The translations under genes and the position numbers were made by a program. A DNA stretch of 11,208 nucleotides from UCB3 sp964415605 (GTDB lineage Bacteria; Chloroflexota; Anaerolineae; Epilineales; Epilineaceae). Positions 1 through 4,668 of this stretch are shown here, piece by piece. The notes beneath the pieces were generated by a model, which ran no database searches, was not told where the DNA came from, and saw only the letters and a program-made list of their open reading frames with translations. Location: contig CAYQBA010000153.1 of the NCBI GenBank assembly GCA_964415605.1, positions 1 to 11,208 of the forward strand, read 5' to 3'. Numbering within the stretch: position 1 is the stretch's first letter; the number at the start of each line of letters is the position of its first letter.

Positions 1-471
1 CGTCCCGAGCCCCGCCCCAAGCGGGCGGCGCCACGCGGGCGGCACCAGCCCGGCCAGGCCGGCCACCAGCCCGGCCAGCGGCAGCCGCCACATGAACGAC
101 GCGAGGATGGCGTAGAGCTGCGGCGACGCGCGAATGAACATGTCGCGGACGCGGACCTCGGTGCCGCCGACGACAAAGGTCGGCCCGATCGCCACGAAGC
201 CGGCCACCACCAACGCCGCCGCCAACCCCGCGAGGACGCCGGCCAGCCCGGCGCGCCAGTGCGGGCCAGGCTCGCCGGCGCGCCGGGCCAGGGCGAACAC
301 GATCACGAGCGACAGGACTTCCGGCAGCCCGACCACCCCCTGCACGATCGATCGCTTGCCGAACGTCTCGATCACGCCGACGAGCCCGAGGAACACGATG
401 AGCGCACCGGCCGTGGCACCCGCCCGGACGTGCCGACCCGCCCAGCCGGGCCACCCGCCGCTCGGCGTCAC
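1..471 (-). CDS. LivM-type branched-chain amino acid ABC transporter permease, N-terminal part (cut by window edge)
   Basis: This is an inner-membrane permease subunit of a Liv/HAAT-type importer, judged mainly from its position directly after a LivH-type permease. The frame is open from the GTG at 471 to the window edge (157 codons, no stop). The GTG overlaps the TGA of the upstream permease as GTGA, and a GGAG lies 8 nt before it, so translational coupling is expected. The visible part is hydrophobic, with likely membrane segments near residues 18-34 and 47-60, a long one near 72-91, and another near 119-145. The canonical LivM core motif (a Gly-Leu-Asn-rich stretch ending in a Gly-Tyr/Gly-Gly signature) is not reached in these 157 residues. 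Either the protein has an extended N-terminal membrane region or the core starts later than usual. The product name is therefore mostly from context; the C-terminal part was not visible. Confidence 0.72.
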   Translation of the reverse strand, partial: MTPSGGWPGWAGRHVRAGATAGALIVFLGLVGVIETFGKRSIVQGVVGLPEVLSLVIVFALARRAGEPGPHWRAGLAGVLAGLAAALVVAGFVAIGPTFVVGGTEVRVRDMFIRASPQLYAILASFMWRLPLAGLVAGLAGLVPPAWRRPLGAGLGT

Positions 472-1526
472 GCCCGCTTCTCCGACACGATCTCGCCCAG
501 GATGCCGGTCGGGCGGAAGATCAGCACGAGCACGAGCAGCGAGAACGCGATGGCATCCTTGAGCTGATAGGGCGCCGGGATCCCGAGCCCCTCGAGAAAC
601 AGACCCGGCCCGACCGACTCGACGACACCGAGGAACAGCCCGCCGAGCATCGCCCCCGGGACGTTGCCGATCCCGCCGAGCACCGCCGCGGTGAACGCCT
701 TGAGGCCCGGCTGGAAACCCATGTTGAAGACGACCTGCTTGTAGATCAGCGCGTGGAGCACCCCGGCGATGCCGGCCAGCCCGCCGCCCAGGACGAACGT
801 GCGGACGATGATGCCGTCGACGTCGATGCCCATCAGCGCGGCGGTGTCCTTGTCCTCCGACACCGCCCGCATCGCGCGCCCGGTCCGGGTATGCTGCACG
901 AACCCGTACAGCGCCGCCATGATCAGCACGGCCGCGGCGATGACCACGACCTGGACCTTCAGGATGCTCACGCCCAGGATCCGGAGATCGCCCTTGAGCA
1001 TGTCGACGTCGGGATAGGTCTCGAGGCCCGACCCATAGAGTCCGCTGACCGTGTACTGGAGGAACAGCGACGCCCCGATCGCGGTGATCAACGGCACCAG
1101 GCGCGGGGCGCGGCGCAGGGGGCGGTACGCGATCCGTTCCAGCAGGACCGCCACCACGATCGACGTCGCCGCCGCCACCGCCGTGATCACGAGCAGCCCG
1201 ACCAGGGGCTGCCGGTCCATCAGGCCCGACCGATCGAGCGCGGCGGCGGCGAAGTAGCCGGTGAACGCCCCGCACATGAACACCTCGCCGTGCGCGAAGT
1301 TGATCATGCGCAGGATGCCATACACCAGGGTGTAGCCGAGCGCGATCAACGCGTAGAGGCTGCCCTGGGCGAGCCCGAACACGACGAAATCCAGCCAGTT
1401 CTCGACCGAGTACTTGCCGGACTGCAAGATGCGGAACGGGCCGTACAGGAGCACGACCAGCACGGCGATCGCGGTCGTCACGGTCATGAGCCGCGTCAGC
1501 TTGTCGCCACCGCTGCGAACGGGCAT
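468..1526 (-). CDS. livH: LivH-type branched-chain amino acid ABC transporter permease
   Basis: Inner-membrane permease that, with a LivM partner, forms the channel of a high-affinity branched-chain amino acid (or related amide/amino acid) importer. The product is 352 residues. I chose the ATG at 1526 because a GAGGTGA (1538-1544) lies 11 nt upstream, the same spacing as both binding-protein genes here; a longer open frame to 1658 would run through an intergenic hairpin. There is an extra hydrophobic segment at about residues 14-34. The family core follows, with the conserved GYTLVYGILRMINFAHGE block at 64-81, further membrane segments near 107-129, 143-160, 190-210 and 244-260, the cytoplasmic ATPase-contact loop (GRAMRAVSEDKDTAALMGI, 216-234), a Gly-rich block at 276-300, and the LivH-typical C-terminal Arg-Pro-Thr-Gly-Ile-Leu-Gly at 338-344. 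The N-terminal segment makes it longer than the usual LivH of about 300 residues. It ends in a 4-bp overlap with the next permease. Confidence 0.93.
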   Translation of the reverse strand: MPVRSGGDKLTRLMTVTTAIAVLVVLLYGPFRILQSGKYSVENWLDFVVFGLAQGSLYALIALGYTLVYGILRMINFAHGEVFMCGAFTGYFAAAALDRSGLMDRQPLVGLLVITAVAAATSIVVAVLLERIAYRPLRRAPRLVPLITAIGASLFLQYTVSGLYGSGLETYPDVDMLKGDLRILGVSILKVQVVVIAAAVLIMAALYGFVQHTRTGRAMRAVSEDKDTAALMGIDVDGIIVRTFVLGGGLAGIAGVLHALIYKQVVFNMGFQPGLKAFTAAVLGGIGNVPGAMLGGLFLGVVESVGPGLFLEGLGIPAPYQLKDAIAFSLLVLVLIFRPTGILGEIVSEKRA

Positions 1527-1592
1527 GGCTGCCACCGTCACCTCATCGGGTCGCGGCACGCGGAACGCCGCCGTGCGGGGATGGCCGACGGC

Positions 1593-1620
1593 GTGGGGGC
1601 GGCCCGGCGGCCGCCCCCAC
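1593..1620 (-). other. Intergenic GC-rich hairpin between binding-protein and permease genes
   Basis: A perfect inverted repeat: 12-bp stem GTGGGGGCGGCC (1593-1604), 4-nt loop, and the complementary arm (1609-1620). It lies 42 nt after the binding-protein stop and 66 nt before the LivH start. No T-run follows in the transcribed (minus) direction, so it is not a classic intrinsic terminator. As in many binding-protein operons, such a hairpin can stabilise the upstream mRNA against 3' exonucleases or partly terminate transcription, giving more binding protein than permease. A smaller stem (1641-1645 with 1650-1654) lies between it and the stop codon. The structure is seen directly; the role is inferred. 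Confidence 0.8.
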
Positions 1621-1661
1621 CCCACGGGATCTCGGATGCACGGGCAAGCGCCCGGCAAACG

Positions 1662-2990
1662 TCACTTCGGCCAGACCTTCTCCATCTCGGTCAGGCCCTT
1701 GCCCGCCTCGACGTCGGCCAGGTTGATCTTGTACACGGCCAGCACCGGATCCGCGCAGTCGCCGTTGGCGTCGCACGTCAGGTTGCCGGTCAGCCCCTTG
1801 AAGCCCGACGTCGCGGCGATCGCGTCGCGCATCGCCTTGCGCCCGATCGAGAGCGAGCCGTCGGCGTTCTTGACGGCGACCGACTCGACCGCCCCGAAGA
1901 TGATGTTGGCCGCGTCGTACGCGTGCGCGTGGAACGCGCTGATCGGCTTCTCGCCGTAAGCCGCCTCGTGGGCCGGCAGGAACTTGTCCTTGTAGTCGCT
2001 GCCGAAGACCGAGAAGTCCGGGCTGGAGAGGTACATGCCCTCGGCCGCGTCGCCGGCGGCCTTGAGGAAGTCCGGCGAGAACATGCCGTCCGCGCCCATC
2101 GTCGGCACGGTCTCGAGGCCCGCGATCTCCTTGGCCTGCGTGGTGATGTACCCGCCGCCGGCCGAGAAGACCGGGTAATACAGGAACTCGGGCTTCGACT
2201 GCGCGATCGACGTCAGCACCGACCGCATGTCGGTGTCCTTGTCGCTCACCGCCTCGTGCGCCACGATCTCGCCGCCCAGCGCCTTGTACGCGTCCTCGAA
2301 CGCCGCCACCAGTCCCTCGGAGTACGGGCTGCCGTCGTTGATGGTGGCCACCTTGGTCAGGCCGAGCCCGGTGAACACGAAGTCGGCGCCGACCTTGCCC
2401 TGCACCTTGTCGTTGTGCGCCGTGCGGAAGAAGCCCGCCGCGCGCTTGGTCGGGTCGGTGAGGATGGGCGCCGTCGCCGAGGGCGAGAGCATCGTCAATC
2501 CGGCATCGGTGATGATCGGCGCGCCCGGCACCGACTCGCTGGAGCACGACGAGCCGACCACCGCCACGATGGTCTTGTCCACCGCCAGCTTCTGGGCGGC
2601 GGCCTGCCCGCCTTCGGCGTTGCACCCCGAGTCCTCTCCGACGAGCTCGATCGGATGGTCCAGGACGGTGCCCTTGTCGGCAATCGCGAGCTCGACGCCG
2701 CGCTTGGCGTCCTGCCCCAGCGTCTGGTTGTCGCCGGCGACCACCAGCATGTACGCCAGCTTCACCGGATCGCCGGCCGCCACCTCGACGCAGCCGAGCT
2801 CGTCCGCGCAACCGCCCGACGCGTCGGCGTCGGGCGCGGTCGTGGCCGCCTCCGCCGGCGTCTCGGCCGCCGCCGGCTCGCCGCCGGAGTCGGCTTCGGG
2901 AGCGGCGGGCTCGTTGGCCGCGCAGGCCGACAGCAGCGCACCACCCAACACCGCCGCTGCAACGAGCGGCATCCATCGCAGTCGCTTCAT
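1662..2990 (-). CDS. Branched-chain amino acid-type ABC transporter substrate-binding lipoprotein
   Basis: Extracytoplasmic type-1 periplasmic-binding-fold protein (LivJ/LivK/HAAT family, Peripla_BP_6-like) that captures the amino acid or related solute and delivers it to the LivH/LivM permeases encoded just downstream. The product is 442 residues. A lipoprotein signal peptide is visible: MKRLR, a hydrophobic core, and lipobox LLSAC with the lipidated Cys at 23. Residues 24-60 form an Ala/Pro/Glu/Asp linker holding the domain away from the membrane. The binding domain starts near residue 76 (VKLAYMLVVAGDNQ) and contains the family's QDAKRGVELAI block (93-103), GEDSGCNAEGG (118-128), VVGSSCSSES (144-153), and the later block around FHAHAYDAANIIFGA (353-367). 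Cysteines fall in pairs (61/67, 123/149, 406/412), suggesting three disulfides. The start has a GGAGGAG 11 nt upstream and a consensus promoter further out. The exact ligand cannot be read from sequence. Confidence 0.93.
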   Translation of the reverse strand: MKRLRWMPLVAAAVLGGALLSACAANEPAAPEADSGGEPAAAETPAEAATTAPDADASGGCADELGCVEVAAGDPVKLAYMLVVAGDNQTLGQDAKRGVELAIADKGTVLDHPIELVGEDSGCNAEGGQAAAQKLAVDKTIVAVVGSSCSSESVPGAPIITDAGLTMLSPSATAPILTDPTKRAAGFFRTAHNDKVQGKVGADFVFTGLGLTKVATINDGSPYSEGLVAAFEDAYKALGGEIVAHEAVSDKDTDMRSVLTSIAQSKPEFLYYPVFSAGGGYITTQAKEIAGLETVPTMGADGMFSPDFLKAAGDAAEGMYLSSPDFSVFGSDYKDKFLPAHEAAYGEKPISAFHAHAYDAANIIFGAVESVAVKNADGSLSIGRKAMRDAIAATSGFKGLTGNLTCDANGDCADPVLAVYKINLADVEAGKGLTEMEKVWPK

Positions 2991-3001
2991 GGTCTGTGTC
3001 T

Positions 3002-3008
3002 CTCCTCC
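3002..3008 (-). promoter_or_regulatory. Ribosome binding site of the Liv-type binding protein
   Basis: GGAGGAG in the minus orientation, 11 nt before the ATG at 2990. It sits in an 11-nt block, CGGAGGAGAGA, that recurs at the identical distance before the other binding-protein gene (start 10980). It fixes the start at the lipoprotein Met rather than at far-upstream in-frame starts. Confidence 0.85.
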
Positions 3009-3090
3009 GTGAGGGTCCGGGCGGTCGAAGGCACGGCACCTGGGCCGGACCGCGTGCCGATGGCCCGGCACCGGTTCGGGGCGCAACGGC

Positions 3091-3106
3091 CGCTCCCTTG
3101 GGAGCG
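3091..3106 (-). other. Small hairpin in the 5' leader of the Liv operon
   Basis: CGCTCC and GGAGCG form a 6-bp stem with a 4-nt loop. It sits in the approximately 150-nt untranslated leader between the predicted transcription start (about 3140) and the ATG at 2990. A second loose inverted repeat, CGGCAC with GTGCCG, lies between it and the ribosome binding site (about 3034-3059). No known riboswitch was recognised. In GC-rich DNA such short stems arise readily, so a regulatory role is only a possibility. Confidence 0.4.
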
Positions 3107-3146
3107 CGCGAACCCCCGCCAGAACGGTGATCGGCCGGCCGGCGGC

Positions 3147-3176
3147 ATTATATCCGGCGTTCCGCGCGCATGTCAA
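3147..3176 (-). promoter_or_regulatory. Sigma-70-type promoter of the Liv transport operon
   Basis: Read on the minus strand, TTGACA (3176-3171) and TATAAT (3152-3147) are separated by 18 bp. Both hexamers match the housekeeping sigma consensus exactly, which is striking in DNA this rich in G+C. Transcription should start near 3140 and leave a leader of about 150 nt. The -35 hexamer lies 15 bp from the -35 hexamer of the divergent transglycosylase promoter, so the two polymerases or their regulators may interfere. A 10-bp palindrome, CAACCGGTTG (3174-3183), overlaps the outer edge of this -35 and could be an operator, but this is weak evidence. Confidence 0.88.
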
Positions 3177-3191
3177 CCGGTTGGCGGGGGC

Positions 3192-3220
3192 TTGACATCG
3201 AACATGTGTTCTGATATATT
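3192..3220 (+). promoter_or_regulatory. Strong sigma-70-type promoter of the lytic transglycosylase gene
   Basis: TTGACA at 3192-3197, a 17-bp spacer, then TATATT at 3215-3220 preceded by TGA (3212-3214), an extended -10. The hexamers are consensus or one mismatch from it and the spacer is optimal, so the unrepressed promoter should be very strong. Transcription should start near 3227, giving a leader of about 36 nt with an AGGAG at 3251-3255, 7 nt before the ATG at 3263. The spacer and the region just downstream of the start each hold a GAAC-N4-GTTC palindrome, which fits a strong promoter that is normally shut. Confidence 0.88.
3199..3212. promoter_or_regulatory. LexA-like operator 1 in the promoter spacer
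   Basis: The sequence CGAACATGTGTTCT contains a perfect GAAC-N4-GTTC palindrome (3200-3211), the core of the LexA/DinR operator known from Bacillus and actinobacteria. It lies entirely between the -35 and -10 hexamers, where a bound repressor would block RNA polymerase. A second copy lies 33 bp downstream. No lexA gene is in the window, so identification of the cognate protein is inference. Confidence 0.72.
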
Positions 3221-3231
3221 GATGCGCAGAG

Positions 3232-3245
3232 CGAACATCCGTTCT
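3232..3245. promoter_or_regulatory. LexA-like operator 2 just downstream of the transcription start
   Basis: CGAACATCCGTTCT has the same GAAC-N4-GTTC core (3233-3244) and shares CGAACAT..GTTCT with operator 1. Its centre is 33 bp from that of operator 1, about three helical turns, so dimers on the two sites would lie on roughly the same DNA face. It lies about +5 to +19 relative to the predicted start, before the ribosome binding site. Confidence 0.7.
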
Positions 3246-3262
3246 ATTCCAGGAGCAAGCCC

Positions 3263-4453
3263 ATGACCCCGCGATCCCGCCCGCCCGCCGCGATCTCCAC
3301 CCACACCCGGAACGCGCCCGCCGACGTCCCATGGCGGAACCTCGCCGCGGCCGGGCTCTTCATCGGGCTCGGCTGGGCCGCGCCGCAGCTCGGGGCGCGC
3401 GTCACGGGCGCCGAGCCGGTGCCGGTCGCCCTGGCGGCGGGCGGGAGCCTCGCCGCGACCGTCGCGTTCGTGGCCCAGGCCACCGGCACGCTGACCGACG
3501 CCGCCGATCTCCACGACGCGCCCGCCGGCGGAGGGGTGATTGCGCGGCTTCCGGCTGGGACGTCGCTGTCCGTGGGCGGCCTCGTTCACGTGCCGGCGGG
3601 GCTGTGGACCCGCGACGTGCTGTGGGTCCGGGTCGGGGACGGGGCGGCCCTCGCCAGCGGGCCGGCGTCGCCGGGAGCCTTCGGGTTCGTCGCGGCCGAG
3701 ACGGTGGCCATCACCGCCGGCACGCCGCTCGTGCTCGATGTCGACCGGGTGCCGCGCGAGGCGCTGCTCGCGCCGGGGTCGGCCGTGCAGTACGCCGGCG
3801 GGGAGCCGGCCGGCGCGGCGGCCGTGCCGGCCGAGCCGGCGGGCACGACGGACACCTCCCCGGGCGGCGGCGGGAGCCTGTTCTCCGCCGGGGTGGGCAC
3901 GGCCGATGACTTCACGATTCCATGGCTGCCCCAAACGGTCGCGCGCTGGAAGCCGGACATCCTCGCGGCGGCCAAGGCGCACGGCGTCGACCCCGCCCTC
4001 GTCGCCATCGTCATGCTCGTGGAGTCCGGCGGCGGGCCCCAGGCGGTGAGCCCGAGCGGCGCGACCGGCCTCATGCAGGTGATGCCGGGCACCGGCGCCG
4101 ACATCGCCCGGCAGCGCGGCATCGCGGCGTACCAGCTGGCCGAGCCGGCGACGAACATCGACTTCGGGGCGTGGTACCTCGCACAGCAGCTTCAGGCCTT
4201 TGGCGTCGTCCAGGGCGATCCCGACTGGCAGCAGTCGGTCGAGCTGGCCGCCGCGGCGTACAACGGCGGCCCGGGGAGCGTCCAGCGCCTGCAAGCCGGC
4301 GGCAACCTGCCCAACGAGACGGCGCGCTACCGGCAGTGGGTCGGCGGCATGTGGCGCGAGCGAGCCGCGCCGTCGTCGGCCACCTTCGACGCCTGGTGGC
4401 AGGCTGGCGGCGCTCGCCTCGTCGCCGCCGCGGAGGCGGCCGCCGCTCGATAG
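3263..4453 (+). CDS. SLT-type lytic transglycosylase with N-terminal anchor and SH3-like region
   Basis: A peptidoglycan-cleaving lytic transglycosylase acting outside the cytoplasmic membrane. The 396-residue product has a polar N terminus, one hydrophobic segment at about residues 27-48 (uncleaved anchor or signal peptide), then a region at about 66-150 that looks like a bacterial SH3-type cell-wall-binding domain. A Pro/Gly/Ala-rich linker follows (about 180-210), then the catalytic SLT domain (about 220-365). In that domain I see the catalytic-Glu motif MLVESGG (Glu254), SGATGLMQVMP (265-275), the N-I-D-x-G-x-x-Y-L motif (298-306), and AAYNGG (331-336), all in family order. The start is set by AGGAG 7 nt upstream. 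It is a single-gene unit: its own strong promoter, a divergent transporter operon on the left, and a separate promoter for the protease on the right. Two LexA-like operators in the promoter suggest induction on DNA damage. The exact clade (MltC/E/Slt-like) was not determined. Confidence 0.92.
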   Translation: MTPRSRPPAAISTHTRNAPADVPWRNLAAAGLFIGLGWAAPQLGARVTGAEPVPVALAAGGSLAATVAFVAQATGTLTDAADLHDAPAGGGVIARLPAGTSLSVGGLVHVPAGLWTRDVLWVRVGDGAALASGPASPGAFGFVAAETVAITAGTPLVLDVDRVPREALLAPGSAVQYAGGEPAGAAAVPAEPAGTTDTSPGGGGSLFSAGVGTADDFTIPWLPQTVARWKPDILAAAKAHGVDPALVAIVMLVESGGGPQAVSPSGATGLMQVMPGTGADIARQRGIAAYQLAEPATNIDFGAWYLAQQLQAFGVVQGDPDWQQSVELAAAAYNGGPGSVQRLQAGGNLPNETARYRQWVGGMWRERAAPSSATFDAWWQAGGARLVAAAEAAAAR

Positions 4454-4595
4454 AGCCGCGGGAGCCCGTCGCGAGGTCAGGTGACCCGCCGGGCAGCGGT
4501 CATGTCAAGCCGGGCGCGGTGCCGGCCAGGCATACGGATGGCCGCGTGCTGCAGGCGGATCAGCCCACTGAATCGTTTCCCTCACTCCCTCCAGG

Positions 4596-4653
4596 GTGAC
4601 CGGGGCGGCGGCGGGGTGGCCCGAAGGGGCGCCCCGGCCACCGCCCCGGTCAC
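4596..4653 (+). terminator. Long GC-rich hairpin, candidate terminator or promoter-flanking element
   Basis: GTGACCGGGGCGG (4596-4608) pairs perfectly with CCGCCCCGGTCAC (4641-4653): a 13-bp stem with a 32-nt loop that can fold further (for example around GGGGCGCCCC at 4626-4635). It lies 142 nt after the transglycosylase stop and ends directly before the extended -10 of the protease gene. There is no T-run, so rho-independent termination in the usual sense is unproven. It may end the upstream transcript, insulate the protease promoter, or, as DNA, be an operator occupying the -35 region of that promoter. Confidence 0.5.
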
Positions 4654-4662
4654 TGCTATAAT
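4654..4662 (+). promoter_or_regulatory. Extended -10 promoter giving a leaderless protease mRNA
   Basis: TGCTATAAT is a perfect extended -10 element (TGN-TATAAT). No TTGACA-like hexamer lies 16-18 bp upstream, where the hairpin arm sits, but an extended -10 can do without one. The hexamer ends 6 nt before the ATG at 4669, so transcription should begin at or next to the A of the start codon. No ribosome binding site precedes the ATG, which agrees with a leaderless transcript. Confidence 0.7.
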
Positions 4663-4668
4663 CGCGCC

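Larger units (their letters stand above)
4454..4668. other. Intergenic region between transglycosylase and Lon-family protease
   Basis: 215 bp with no convincing gene. The first 140 bp show no strong stem or T-run just after the transglycosylase stop (TAG at 4451-4453). The right third holds the 13-bp hairpin and the protease promoter described separately. Open frames crossing this gap are shadows of the neighbouring genes and lack ribosome binding sites. Confidence 0.6.

Noticed and set aside
3171..3197. TGTCAA...TTGACA inverted repeat as an operator
   Set aside because: It is fully explained as the two divergent -35 hexamers facing each other.
753..3266. 837-codon open frame on the plus strand opposite the Liv operon
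   Set aside because: It lies antisense to two well-supported transport genes and their gap, and its translation is rich in Arg, His, Asp and Gly with no domain. Long antisense frames are expected in GC-rich DNA where third positions are mostly G or C.
3173..4294. 373-codon minus-strand frame opposite the transglycosylase
   Set aside because: It runs through the divergent promoters and its composition is typical of a shadow frame; the plus-strand gene has clear SLT motifs and a ribosome binding site.
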